Source: Gammaproteobacteria bacterium (GTDB taxonomy: Bacteria; Pseudomonadota; Gammaproteobacteria; Enterobacterales; Alteromonadaceae). From it: a stretch of DNA of 10,096 bases. The notes under the pieces are model-generated. The model saw nothing but the letters and a program-made list of their open reading frames with translations. It ran no database searches and was not told where the DNA came from. The stretch's first letter is position 1. Each line of letters starts with the position of its first letter. Positions 1 through 7,798 of this stretch are shown here, in pieces. The stretch spans positions 1 through 10,096 of the forward strand of contig JAIXSW010000411.1 of the NCBI GenBank assembly GCA_027484495.1. The letters are read 5' to 3'. The translations under genes and the position numbers were made by a program.

Positions 1-903
1 GTAGCGGGTGCTGAGCCAGACATTGTTCTGCCGATCGCGGTACAGACTCCTTGCATCAACCGCCGGCAACAGCAGTTCAGACTCCAGCCCCGCCGGTGTC
101 AGACGCTGGCGGTATAAACCATCAATAGAACCGACCAGCCATTGATCGGTACTTTCGCTCAGAAAAACGTTGGTATTGCCTAAATCGGAGCTATGGCGGA
201 TCCCACCATCGCGCAAATCAAGCAGGTCGATGGCGGCACGCCGGCCAATCAGCAGATAATCGCCATGGATTGCGACGGCGCGGATCTCTGCACCAGCTAA
301 ATCAGCGGTTTGCAGCCAGCTGCCCGGCGCTTGGCTGGCAGGGTTAAATTGATAGAGGCCATTACTTGTTGCGACCCACAGGGTGCCATTCGATTGTTCG
401 GTCAGTTGCCAGATCCGCTGACCGCGCAGTGGTTGTACAATTTCAGCGGTGCTGTGATTGGCTCGCAGCAGATACAAGCCTGTGGTCGTGCCAATCCACA
501 GGTTTTGTGCTTTGTCGTGCTGTAACATCTGAATGCGGGCATCGACCGGTACAGGCGCGCTGATCTGGCGCCAATGTTTGCGCTGTGGGTCGAGTTGCCA
601 CAGGCCATGGCCCCAGGTTGCCACCCAAAGATTGTTCTGGCTGTCGCTGACGACATGACTGTAACTGAGCGGCGGGCCTGCATTGGCTGGGCTAAAACGC
701 AGGTACTCAGTGCCGTCAAAGCGCAATAAGCCGTCATATTCCGCCGCCAGCCAAAGAAAGTCCTGCTGGTCCTGTGCGACGTCATAAACGATGCCCGGTA
801 CATTCTGCAGTTTTTCCACTGGCGTGGCGTGTAATTCAAGCGCCGGAGCGGGCTGAAGCAGCACGATGCAGATATAACAACACAGCAACCAAATCCTGGG
901 CAA
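1..903 (-). CDS. Two-component regulator propeller (Reg_prop) sensor protein, N-terminal part
   Basis: This is a partial gene of 301 codons that continues past the left edge. I chose TTG at 903-901 as the start: a GGAG (complement of 911-914) sits 7 nt upstream, an in-frame TAA lies at 960-958, and there is no in-frame ATG before the mature domain. From this start the protein opens with a good signal peptide (MPRIWLLCCYICIVLLQPAPA, likely cut before LEL), so the propeller should be periplasmic. Six Reg_prop-type blades are visible, with W-[IVL]-[AG]-[TS]-x-x-G-L cores near residues 50-60, 92-102, 135-143, 175-183, 255-263 and 294-301. In known families this double-propeller sensor is followed by a Y_Y_Y domain, a membrane helix and then a histidine kinase or GGDEF output; the output lies outside the window and cannot be named. 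It follows yhhJ on the same strand after 81 bp with no clear terminator, so co-transcription is possible. The coding frame is certain; the start is inferred. Confidence 0.85.
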   Translation of the reverse strand, partial: MPRIWLLCCYICIVLLQPAPALELHATPVEKLQNVPGIVYDVAQDQQDFLWLAAEYDGLLRFDGTEYLRFSPANAGPPLSYSHVVSDSQNNLWVATWGHGLWQLDPQRKHWRQISAPVPVDARIQMLQHDKAQNLWIGTTTGLYLLRANHSTAEIVQPLRGQRIWQLTEQSNGTLWVATSNGLYQFNPASQAPGSWLQTADLAGAEIRAVAIHGDYLLIGRRAAIDLLDLRDGGIRHSSDLGNTNVFLSESTDQWLVGSIDGLYRQRLTPAGLESELLLPAVDARSLYRDRQNNVWLSTRY

Positions 904-984
904 AATCCAACTCCGTGATCTCAACAGCGGGCTTAATGTATCGAAATTGCCACCGGTTTACCAGTCAGAGATACTACGAAGCTT

Positions 985-2112
985 TCACGCCAGCTGGCTT
1001 AATGTCGCGCGGAAGCGGCGCAGCGACAAGATAAAAAGTACAGTGCCAATTGTGGCCAGCGCCAGCAGTTGCGGCCAGACGACATCCAGCCCGGCACCGC
1101 GGTATAAAATGGCCTGAGACGCCATGACAAAATGGGTATTCGGCGCCACCAGCATCAGCTGTTGTACCAGTTCCGGCATGCTCTCGCGCGGTGTGATGCC
1201 GCCGGACAACAACTGCAGAGGCAACAGGACCAGGATCAGCATCAGGCCAAATTGCGGCATAGAACGCGCAACGGTCGCCATAAAGATCCCCATCGACGTG
1301 GTGGCAAACAGCTGCAGCGCAGCACAGGCCAGAAACAGCAGGACTGAGCCTTCCACCGGAATGTGCAACGCGCCGCGGATCACCAGCGTCAGCGATAACC
1401 CGGTGGCGATCAGCACCACCAGCCCCATCGCCAGCACTTTGGACAGCATAATTTCGCCGGGTGTCACCGGCATCACCAGCAAATGTTCGATGGTGCCGTG
1501 TTCACGCTCGCGGATCAGCGCAGCCCCGGTCAGTACAATCGAAATCATCGTGACACTGTTGATGACCTCCATCACAGAGCCAAACCAGCTCGAAGTCAGA
1601 TTCGGATTAAAGCGCGCGCGCAGCACCAGATCGACCGGCAGCACCGTATTGATGCGGTGGTGTTGCTTAAATTCATTTAATTCACTGGCGACGATTTGGC
1701 TGATGTAACCGGCACCGCTAAAGGCCTGACTGATCCGCGTGGCATCCACACTCAGCTGAATTTGCGGTGTCCGGCCGGCCAATACGTCGCGCTGATAATC
1801 CGGCGGTATGTTCAGCACAAAGCTGTAAGTGCCGGCATCGAGGGCAGGGTCAACGTCATTGAGGCTGATCTGCACCGGCGGTAAAAAATATGGCAGGTAA
1901 AAGGCACTGCGGATCCGGCCCGACAACGGTGACTGGTCTTCATCAACAATCGCAATCGGCGCTTTGTGCAATGTTTCCGGCATCGACGTCGCCGCCACGT
2001 AAATATTCAGCGAAAACGAGTAGAAGATCAGCAATAGCATCACCGGGTCGCGCCACAGGCTCCAGAGTTCTTTTTGGCCAAGCCGCCAGATATTACTGCG
2101 ATGAGAGGTCAT
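985..2112 (-). CDS. yhhJ: ABC transporter permease, YhhJ family
   Basis: This 375-residue inner-membrane protein matches the E. coli YhhJ pattern closely in length and sequence as I recall it (about 374 aa). It is an ABC-2 type permease (ABC2_membrane_3). It has a first membrane helix near 22-41, then a large periplasmic domain (about 42-175, with IVDEDQSPLS near 55-64 and NIPPDYQRDVLAGR at 101-114). Five further helices follow near 178-200, 220-246, 255-280, 286-303 and 345-365. The segment REREHGTIEHLLVMPVTPGE (201-220) is the cytoplasmic coupling motif typical of the family, and LSGGITPRESMP (302-313) is also characteristic. I chose the ATG at 2112 rather than a start nine codons upstream because it gives the classic ATGA overlap with the rbbA stop and has AGGAG 5 nt upstream (complement of 2118-2122). 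It probably forms the second membrane half of a complex with RbbA and YhiI. The exported substrate is not shown by the sequence. Confidence 0.93.
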   Translation of the reverse strand: MTSHRSNIWRLGQKELWSLWRDPVMLLLIFYSFSLNIYVAATSMPETLHKAPIAIVDEDQSPLSGRIRSAFYLPYFLPPVQISLNDVDPALDAGTYSFVLNIPPDYQRDVLAGRTPQIQLSVDATRISQAFSGAGYISQIVASELNEFKQHHRINTVLPVDLVLRARFNPNLTSSWFGSVMEVINSVTMISIVLTGAALIREREHGTIEHLLVMPVTPGEIMLSKVLAMGLVVLIATGLSLTLVIRGALHIPVEGSVLLFLACAALQLFATTSMGIFMATVARSMPQFGLMLILVLLPLQLLSGGITPRESMPELVQQLMLVAPNTHFVMASQAILYRGAGLDVVWPQLLALATIGTVLFILSLRRFRATLSQLA

Positions 2113-4865
2113 CCGCGCTCCTGTTTCGGTAATAACCATAGCGCCAGCAGCAACACCACGGGCACCGCCAGGCTCATCGCCAGCAGCGCTGGATAAATAT
2201 CCTGCAGATTCAGCGCTTTATTAAAGAGTCCCCGGCTGATCGACAGGAAATAACTAGCCGGATGCAAGAGGCCGATCAAGCGGCCACTGCCTTCCAGTGC
2301 CGATACCGGGGTGATCATGCCGGCAAACTGCACTGCCGGAATAATAGTGCCGAGCACAGACACCAGAATGGCGGCGATCTGTGACTTGGTGAAGGTGGAT
2401 GCCAGCAGGCCAAAACCGGTCGCGAACACCACATAAACCAGCGCGCTCAGCGTCAGCGCAACAAAACTGCCGGTCAGCGGCACGGCAAATAAAGTCACTG
2501 CCGCCAGCAACATCAGCAGGTAGTTCAGCAGTGCGAGCAGAATGTACGGCAGCTGTTTACCCAGCAGGAATTCCAGTTTGGTCACCGGCGTCACATACAG
2601 GTTGATGATGGAGCCCAGTTCTTTTTCCCGGACGACGGACAGGGCCGTCAGCAGGGCCGGGATCATCAGCAGCAACAGCGGGATCATGGCCGGTACCATG
2701 GCCACCAGACTTTTCACGTCCGGGTTGTAGCGAAAACGCGTTTCCACGCCGGCGCTGAAACTGACGTTGGTCCCGAGCGCTTCGCGGGCCTGCTGGCTCA
2801 GCCAGTGCAGATGCATGCCCTGTACATAACCTTTAATCGTTTCGGCACGGTTGGGCATAGCGCCGTCGATCCAGGCGCCGATTTGTACCGGGTCGCCACG
2901 GCTGATGTCGCGGCCAAAATTGGGCGGGATCTCCAGCGCCAGCGCCAGTTCACCGCTGCGCATCCTTTGGTCGATTTCTGCACCGCTCTGCAATGCCGGC
3001 CGCTCGATAAAATAGCGGGAGCCGGCAAGGTTTTGCGCATAATGGCGGCTCAGCAATGACTGGTCACGGTCCAGTACGGCGAAGTTCAGGTTGGCCACAT
3101 CCATCGTGATGCCATAGCCGATAAACAGCATCAGCACCAGACTGCCCAATAGCGCCAGTGCACCCCGGATCGGGTCACGCCGCAGTTCCAGCGTTTCGCG
3201 GCTGGCATAGCTCCACAGCCGGCGCCAGCTAAAGTGACGCGATGCCGGCGCGGTCGCAACTGTGGGCGCAGCGGTGCTGACGGCTGCGTTTTGCGTTTGT
3301 TCGCCGGCACCGGCCTGTTGCAGATAACGGATAAAGGCTTGTTCTAAATCTGTGGCCTGCTGACTGGCAATAATGGCGGCCGGGGTGTCGCTGACCAGCA
3401 CTTTACCGGCATGCATCAGCGAGATGCGGTCACAGCGGAGGGCTTCGTTCATAAAATGGGTCGAGATAAAAATGGTGACTTTATCCTGCCGCGCCAGATC
3501 AACCAACAGTTGCCAAAACTGATCCCGGGCGACCGGATCAACACCTGAAGTGGGTTCATCCAAAATCAGTAATTCCGGCTGATGCACCATCGCGACCGCC
3601 AGTGATAAACGCTGCCGCATGCCCAGTGGCAATTGCTCTGGCAGCGCATCCTGCTGTGTTGTCAGGCCAAAGCGTTGCAGCATCAGCGCAACCCTTGCAT
3701 CGATGCTGGCTGCCGGCACGTGGAACAGCCGGGCGTGCAGCACCAGGTTTTGCCGCACGGTCAACTCGCTGTATAACGAAAAGGCCTGTGACATGTAACC
3801 GACGCGGGTTCGGGTCGAAATATCGTCTGGCCGCAGCGGCTGACCAAATAACCAGGCCTGACCATGGCTGGCCGGCAACAAACCGGTCAGCATTTTCATC
3901 GTGGTCGATTTGCCACAACCATTGGAGCCCAAAAAGCCAAAGATCTCGCCCTGGCGGATTTGAAAACTGACCCGGTCCACCGCAGTAAAATCGCCAAACT
4001 GCATACTGAGCTGCTCTGCCGCAATGGCAACAGCAGTGTTTGCATCGGTCAGCAGCGGCGGTACCTCGACCTGATGGTGCTGCTGCCGTAACTCCGCCGG
4101 CAACAGCGCAATAAATGCCGCGTCGAGGTCGGTGGTACCGGTTTGCTGGTGCAGTTGCGCCGGCGAGCCGCTGGCCAGCACCCGGCCGCCATGCATGATC
4201 AGCAGATGATCAAAACGCCCGGCTTCATCCATATAAGCGGTGGCGACAATCACGCTGAGGTCGGGCTTTTGTGCGCGGATCCGCTGGATCAGCTGCCAGA
4301 ACTGACTGCGCGCCAGTGGGTCGACGCCGGTGGTTGGTTCGTCCAGGATCAGTAGCTGTGGGTCGTGGATCAGCGCGCAGCATAAACCGAGTTTTTGTTT
4401 CATACCGCCGGACAATTGACCAGCCGGACGCGCCAGAAAGGCCGACAGGCCGGTAGCGGCGGTTAGTTCATCGATGCGGCGGCGCCGCTCTGACGCGTCG
4501 TGACCAAACAACCGGGCGAAAAACTGCAGGTTTTCCTCCACCGACAAGCTCAGGTAGAGGTTTTTGCCGAGGCCCTGCGGCATATAGGCAATTTGCGGAC
4601 AGACGCGGTTGCGCTCGCCGGCCTTTGCCAGATTGGCCCCGAGCACTGTGACTTCGGTCTTGCCGTTGGCAGCTTGCTGGATCTGCCGTGCACCGGCCAG
4701 GATCGCCAGCAGGCTGGATTTACCGACGCCGTCCGGGCCCAACAGTCCGACCATCTGACCGGCCGGAATATCTAAATCCAGCTCGTCGAGTGCCACAGTG
4801 CTGCCATAGTGCTGCGACAACTGCCGCACAATGGCTACAGGAGCGGCTTGCCGGGTCACTGCCAT
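2109..4865 (-). CDS. rbbA: Ribosome-associated ATPase / fused ABC-ABC-permease RbbA
   Basis: This 918-residue protein is close in length (E. coli about 911) and sequence to RbbA. NBD1 (about 10-260) has Walker A GPDGVGKSS at 43-51, signature LSGGM at 151-155 and Walker B LLILDEP at 171-177. NBD2 (about 280-515) has Walker A GSNGCGKST at 313-321, Walker B LLILDEP at 432-438 and switch histidine H470 in ISTHFMNEA. A low-complexity Ala/Thr linker (about 517-543) leads to an ABC-2 permease half: one helix near 568-586, a periplasmic domain to about 718, and five helices near 722-745, 771-794, 800-823, 828-850 and 890-912. NBD1 lacks the switch histidine (VATAYMDEA, A210) and NBD2 has a degenerate signature (PLGM), so only one of the two ATP sites looks consensus. 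The gene starts 3 bp after the yhiI stop without a good Shine-Dalgarno, which suggests translational coupling. E. coli RbbA has been reported to bind ribosomes and to act in tRNA release. The operon context and permease domain point as well to an export role; the sequence cannot decide between them. Confidence 0.96.
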   Translation of the reverse strand: MAVTRQAAPVAIVRQLSQHYGSTVALDELDLDIPAGQMVGLLGPDGVGKSSLLAILAGARQIQQAANGKTEVTVLGANLAKAGERNRVCPQIAYMPQGLGKNLYLSLSVEENLQFFARLFGHDASERRRRIDELTAATGLSAFLARPAGQLSGGMKQKLGLCCALIHDPQLLILDEPTTGVDPLARSQFWQLIQRIRAQKPDLSVIVATAYMDEAGRFDHLLIMHGGRVLASGSPAQLHQQTGTTDLDAAFIALLPAELRQQHHQVEVPPLLTDANTAVAIAAEQLSMQFGDFTAVDRVSFQIRQGEIFGFLGSNGCGKSTTMKMLTGLLPASHGQAWLFGQPLRPDDISTRTRVGYMSQAFSLYSELTVRQNLVLHARLFHVPAASIDARVALMLQRFGLTTQQDALPEQLPLGMRQRLSLAVAMVHQPELLILDEPTSGVDPVARDQFWQLLVDLARQDKVTIFISTHFMNEALRCDRISLMHAGKVLVSDTPAAIIASQQATDLEQAFIRYLQQAGAGEQTQNAAVSTAAPTVATAPASRHFSWRRLWSYASRETLELRRDPIRGALALLGSLVLMLFIGYGITMDVANLNFAVLDRDQSLLSRHYAQNLAGSRYFIERPALQSGAEIDQRMRSGELALALEIPPNFGRDISRGDPVQIGAWIDGAMPNRAETIKGYVQGMHLHWLSQQAREALGTNVSFSAGVETRFRYNPDVKSLVAMVPAMIPLLLLMIPALLTALSVVREKELGSIINLYVTPVTKLEFLLGKQLPYILLALLNYLLMLLAAVTLFAVPLTGSFVALTLSALVYVVFATGFGLLASTFTKSQIAAILVSVLGTIIPAVQFAGMITPVSALEGSGRLIGLLHPASYFLSISRGLFNKALNLQDIYPALLAMSLAVPVVLLLALWLLPKQERG

Positions 4866-4868
4866 GAT

Positions 4869-5945
4869 TTATTGCACCAGCGGTGGCAGGCTGGCCGGCC
4901 ATGGTGTTGTGGGATCAAGCCGCAGATACGCCATGCCGGGTAAACCTGTTTTCACTTTTGTGATGTGTTTTTCCAGTAACGCGCTGTTGATGCGCGCCTT
5001 GACCCGGAACATCAGTTTTTCCCGTTCGCTGGCTGTTTCGACGGTTTTGGGCGTGAACTGTGCGACATCTGCGACATAAGACAGCTGCGCCGGGATGGCA
5101 TATTGGGGCAGCGCATCCAGCACCAGCCGGACTTCAGTACCCAGCGCGACCTGTCCGGCCTGGCCGGAAGGCAGGAAAAACGTCATATACACATCGGTCA
5201 GGTCGATCAGGCTCAGCACTTTGCCACCGGCAGCGACAATCTCGCCGCTTTGGGCGATCCGATACTGGATCCGGCCAGCACGTGGCGCGGTCAGCTGATT
5301 GTCTGCCAGCTCAACCTGGACTCTGGCCACGGTCGCGGCGACCGCATCGACGGCAGATTGCGCCGCCAAAATTTGTGCCTCGCCGGAGGCGATTGCTGCA
5401 TCTGCAGCATTGATTTGGGCCCGTGCAGCACTGACAGCAGCATTGGCGCTTGCCACCAGCGTATCGTTATCGTCGGCCAGTTGCTTTGATACCGAGCCGG
5501 TCTTGGCCAGAGTGCCGGTGCGTTTTGCCCGGTTTTGTGCTGCAGCCAGCTCCGCCTGACGCTGCACCAACAGGGCGGACTGCGCAGCTTTTTCGCTGAT
5601 CCTTTGCTGTAACTGGCTTTGCGCTGTCACTGCGGCGCTTTGTGCCTGACGCAATTGGGCCTGGGCTTGCGTCAGCTGTGCGGTCAACGCATCGGATTCA
5701 ATTTCGGCCAGTAACTGGCCGGCACTGACGAAGTCGCCTTCGTTCACCAGAATATTTTTGATCCGGCCGGCGGTCTTGGCGGCGATGGCAATTTCAGTGG
5801 CTTCAATCCGGCCATTGCTTTGCAGCAAACCGTCCAGTGCCGGTCGTTGCAGGTAGTTCTGGTAGAACAGCACGGCGCCGGCCAATACCACCACGGCGAT
5901 CACGGCCGCTTGCAGCCTTTGCTTCCCTGTCAGAGTGTTGAGCAT
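4869..5945 (-). CDS. yhiI: HlyD-family membrane fusion (adaptor) protein, YhiI family
   Basis: This 358-residue periplasmic adaptor is anchored by one N-terminal membrane helix (about 12-28). The first lipoyl half is at about 46-83 (NGRIEATEIAIAAKTAGRI). A long Ala/Gln-rich alpha-hairpin coiled coil spans about 84-212. The second lipoyl half is at about 216-249 (LTAPRAGRIQYRIAQSGEIV). The beta-barrel follows, with DVYMTFFLPSGQAG at 251-264 and AQFTPKTVETASEREKLMFR at 295-314. All of this matches E. coli YhiI (about 355 aa) in order and motif. I chose ATG at 5945 over an in-frame TTG at 5972 because AGGA (complement of 5953-5956) lies 7 nt upstream and the length then matches the family. It is the first gene of the yhiI-rbbA-yhhJ operon. 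It should link the RbbA/YhhJ inner-membrane complex to an outer-membrane channel such as TolC, which is not encoded here. Confidence 0.94.
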   Translation of the reverse strand: MLNTLTGKQRLQAAVIAVVVLAGAVLFYQNYLQRPALDGLLQSNGRIEATEIAIAAKTAGRIKNILVNEGDFVSAGQLLAEIESDALTAQLTQAQAQLRQAQSAAVTAQSQLQQRISEKAAQSALLVQRQAELAAAQNRAKRTGTLAKTGSVSKQLADDNDTLVASANAAVSAARAQINAADAAIASGEAQILAAQSAVDAVAATVARVQVELADNQLTAPRAGRIQYRIAQSGEIVAAGGKVLSLIDLTDVYMTFFLPSGQAGQVALGTEVRLVLDALPQYAIPAQLSYVADVAQFTPKTVETASEREKLMFRVKARINSALLEKHITKVKTGLPGMAYLRLDPTTPWPASLPPLVQ

Positions 5946-6193
5946 GTGAAGATCCTGTCTGAGACGCGTCAATTTATGGCGATAATCGGTACTTTACGCC
6001 TGTTTTCGCCGCCAGGTTGTGTTAATTCACCGTCATTTGATGTAGCGCAAAGGAAAAGAAAAATTTACCGGTGCACGCGGGTTCTGCTGCTGCGTTTCGA
6101 GCTGCATGCACAGTGCAAATGCTGCTTGCTATCGTGGGTGCGAGTTCCGACAATAGCGCTTTTTGCGCAACAAGAAATAACAGGGTGGATGCA
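5946..6193. other. Divergent intergenic region between the rbbA operon and the 6194 gene
   Basis: This 248-bp region must carry the promoter of the yhiI-rbbA-yhhJ operon (minus) and probably one for the plus-strand gene. I see no gene in it. The stretch 6011-6066 is AT-rich. On the minus strand the best sigma70-like match I found is poor (TTGCGC, 17 nt, AATTAA), so no operon promoter is called. A short inverted repeat GCGC-ttttt-GCGC lies at 6156-6168. No convincing regulator operator was recognised. Confidence 0.5.
6126..6154 (+). promoter_or_regulatory. Possible sigma70-like promoter for the 6194 gene
   Basis: TTGCTA at 6126-6131 and GACAAT at 6149-6154 are separated by exactly 17 nt. Each hexamer matches the sigma70 consensus at 4 of 6 positions. 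The -10 box ends 39 nt before the ATG at 6194. The spacing is ideal but the match is modest and found by eye only. Confidence 0.33.
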
Positions 6194-6646
6194 ATGGAGT
6201 GGGATGACAGTGCTGATTTTGACTGGTGTGAGCAGCAATTTACGGCGATCCAAAGTTATGTGGCGGCGCAACAAATTCCGCATGGCCTGATCTGTGATTG
6301 GCCAGAATGGTATACCGCGCCTTATGTCGGTTTATGGGTGGTCGAAGATCCGCAAGATCCGGGGTATGCCGGCCATTGGATCCTGGCAGGTGACAGCACA
6401 GGTGCGCAGCCACAGCCAGTGCCTTTTGATCATTTGCCGGCTGAAGACCTGACGGAGCCCCGTGACGCTATGGCTGCATTTGCCAAACGCTGGGCTGCGC
6501 TGGCGGCAAAAGCCAGCAAAGGTGAAGCCTGGCAAGGCAGCCCAATGCTCGCCGGCGATGTGGCGGCACAGGCGAAACAACTGGCACGGCAGGCGCAATT
6601 ACTGGCGATGTGGGCGCAGGACGAAGATCTGTGGGCAGAGGACTGA
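6194..6646 (+). CDS. Small Trp-rich cytosolic protein, possibly DUF4826 family
   Basis: I chose ATG at 6194, which gives 150 residues. An AGGG at 6182-6185 lies 8 nt upstream, and the open frame above this start (back to 6071) has no protein-like character. An in-frame GTG at 6185 is a minor alternative. There is no signal peptide or membrane segment. The protein is acidic and contains about ten tryptophans. Its recognisable core is HWILAGDSTG (61-70), FDHLPAEDL (78-86) and EPRDAMAAFAKRWAALAAKA (88-107), followed by a C-terminal Gln/Ala-rich helix (about 121-143). The pattern of Trp-Cys near the N-terminus, W-I-x-x-GD and then ARDA-type helix with F-x-x-x-W recalls DUF4826 proteins of Alteromonadales, whose function is unknown. 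That assignment is from memory and tentative. It lies 138 bp upstream of the response regulator on the same strand and could share its transcript. Confidence 0.72.
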   Translation: MEWDDSADFDWCEQQFTAIQSYVAAQQIPHGLICDWPEWYTAPYVGLWVVEDPQDPGYAGHWILAGDSTGAQPQPVPFDHLPAEDLTEPRDAMAAFAKRWAALAAKASKGEAWQGSPMLAGDVAAQAKQLARQAQLLAMWAQDEDLWAED

Positions 6647-6784
6647 TTTTGCAGCAGGTTGCATGGGCTCCACGGCATATGCCTGGCGGCAAAAAGGCCT
6701 TTGGCCCCCGGCTGCTGTGCGAGCGCTTGCACAAAATGGCGCCAGTCTTTACTCTGCTGCAACACCCGTTCAAAGCTGGATCCG

Positions 6785-7438
6785 ATGCAATATATCTGCG
6801 TAGCCGATGACCATCCGTTATACCGGGATGCGCTCAAAGACGTGCTGACCCAGCACTTCAGCGACCTGACTGTACTCGAAGCCGGTTCTCTGGCGGAAGT
6901 GCAGGGGCTGGCCACGCGCTATAGCGCACTGGATTTTATTTTGCTGGACCTGAATATGCCGGGCATGGCCGGATTAAATGGTCTGCTGCAATTACGACAA
7001 CAATTTCCGCAGATTGCGGTAGCGATGTTATCCGCGGAAGACGACAAGCAGACCGTGTTGCAAGCGATGGCGTTTGGGGCAGCCGGTTTTATCTCGAAAG
7101 CGGCCGGGCGGCAGCAACTCGTCAGTGCGCTGCGGCAGTTACTCAACGGTGACATTTATCTGCCGGCGGACACCTTCCGTCAAAGCCCTGTTCTTAGCAA
7201 CCACGCTATTGAACACAAAGCCGAGCAAGCGCTGTTGCGCGGACTGACCAAAAAGCAGATCAAGGTATTACAGCGGATGGTCAGTGGCGAGTCGAACAAA
7301 CAAATCGCCGACGCCCTCTGTATCGCCGAGACCACAGTGAAAGCGCATGTCTCCGCTGTACTGGCCAAACTGGGAGTACCAAGCCGGGTGCAGGCTATTT
7401 TGCTGGCCCGCGACCTCGACTTCAGTTTGTATCTCTAA
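6785..7438 (+). CDS. LuxR/NarL-family two-component response regulator
   Basis: This is a 217-residue DNA-binding regulator. The receiver domain (1-120) has the acidic pocket D8/D9, phospho-acceptor D55 in LLDLNMPGMAG, S83 at the Thr/Ser switch position and K105. The C-terminal LuxR-type HTH (about 148-212) reads GLTKKQIKVLQRMVSGESNK, then IAETTVKAHV and AKLGVPSR, typical of NarL/FixJ proteins. I chose the ATG at 6785 because the receiver domain begins immediately there. The frame is open back to 6659, but that extension is Cys-rich and unlike any receiver. The ribosome site is weak (GGA at 6778-6780, 4 nt before the ATG). The 138-bp gap upstream holds a weak TTGCAC/TACTCT pair (6727-6755, 17-nt spacer), not strong enough to call. 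The gene converges on the hybrid kinase at 8298-10096. In Pseudomonas, ErdR/AgmR-type regulators work with related kinases, so a cognate pair is a fair inference. Target genes are unknown. Confidence 0.93.
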   Translation: MQYICVADDHPLYRDALKDVLTQHFSDLTVLEAGSLAEVQGLATRYSALDFILLDLNMPGMAGLNGLLQLRQQFPQIAVAMLSAEDDKQTVLQAMAFGAAGFISKAAGRQQLVSALRQLLNGDIYLPADTFRQSPVLSNHAIEHKAEQALLRGLTKKQIKVLQRMVSGESNKQIADALCIAETTVKAHVSAVLAKLGVPSRVQAILLARDLDFSLYL

Positions 7439-7456
7439 ATGGTTAATTGCATTTAA

Positions 7457-7532
7457 TTTACCACCTCATTGCAACCTGCCCTTACCACCTGTTGCAAATC
7501 AATCGCACCACCACTTTCATGGAAAGTACCAC
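7457..7532 (+). repeat. ACCACC motif series in copy 1
   Basis: ACCACC begins at 7460, 7484 and 7507, with a partial ACCAC at 7528, so the spacings are 24, 23 and 21 bp. The first two units also share the words TTACCACCT and TTGCAA. A spacing near two helical turns is typical of protein-binding iterons, but no binding protein is known. Confidence 0.6.
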
Positions 7533-7640
7533 TTCAGCGGATAGTGTCTATGTGCCAGTTGCAGACATCTATCCTGCGGATGGCTCCTTCGCTAACGCGG
7601 GTTCTTTGCCCTGCAGGCGGCTGTTTCGCCCGATGGGCGA

Positions 7641-7668
7641 GTTACTTTTTATCGCGATAAAAAGTAAC
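7641..7668. repeat. 28-nt perfect palindrome in copy 1
   Basis: GTTACTTTTTATCG is followed directly by its exact reverse complement CGATAAAAAGTAAC, so as DNA it is a perfect 14+14 palindrome. The same site in copy 2 is a hairpin of different sequence with the same stem length. It is not a standard intrinsic terminator, because no GC-rich stem followed by a U-tract is present. Confidence 0.9.
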
Positions 7669-7709
7669 CAAAAAGCGCTCGCCCGGTTCCGCTCGAAAGC
7701 CCGCTGAAA

Positions 7710-7798
7710 ATCAACAGTTTGAGGCGCTGGGGCAACTCGCGCGGCGCTATCGTCGCCGCACTCAAACACTCCCCAGCTTAAAACCTCAAACCGTTGAT
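7710..7798 (+). other. Branched foldback in copy 1
   Basis: Three nested stems are visible. The lower stem pairs ATCAAC (7710-7715) with GTTGAT (7793-7798), then across one mismatch GTTTGAGG (7717-7724) with CCTCAAAC (7784-7791). The middle stem pairs GCTGGGG (7726-7732) with CCCCAGC (7771-7777). The apical hairpin pairs GCGGCG (7741-7746) with CGCCGC (7754-7759) around a 7-nt loop CTATCGT. The unpaired AACTCGC and TTAAAA segments are the same in copy 2. Confidence 0.8.

Noticed and set aside
402..839. 145-codon minus-strand frame beginning MNYTPRQWK
   Set aside because: It overlaps the propeller gene in another minus frame, which has clear blade repeats and a signal peptide; this one has no protein-like pattern.
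1124..1708. 194-codon plus-strand frame antisense to yhhJ
   Set aside because: It is Ser/Thr/Ile-rich, looks like no known protein, and the opposite strand is an unmistakable YhhJ permease.
5966..5994. Imperfect dyad GGCG...CGCC upstream of yhiI as an operator
   Set aside because: Only four outer and two inner base pairs match; too weak to call.
6659..6784. N-terminal extension of the response regulator from 6659
   Set aside because: The 42 extra residues are Cys-rich and unlike a receiver domain; the domain begins right at the ATG at 6785.
6610..6810. 66-codon plus-strand frame bridging the 6194 gene and the regulator
   Set aside because: It starts inside the upstream gene, overlaps the regulator start, has no recognisable motif and no ribosome site.
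6430..6915. 161-codon minus-strand frame opposite the 6194 gene and the regulator start
   Set aside because: The part over 6647-6790 looks mildly protein-like, but the rest is antisense to two well-supported genes and there is no ribosome site or domain.
7626..7668. Intrinsic terminator for the response regulator
   Set aside because: The TCGCCC/GGGCGA stem is followed by a short T-run inside the palindrome, but the T-run itself pairs in the 14-bp arm and lies about 190 nt after the stop; not convincing as a classic terminator.
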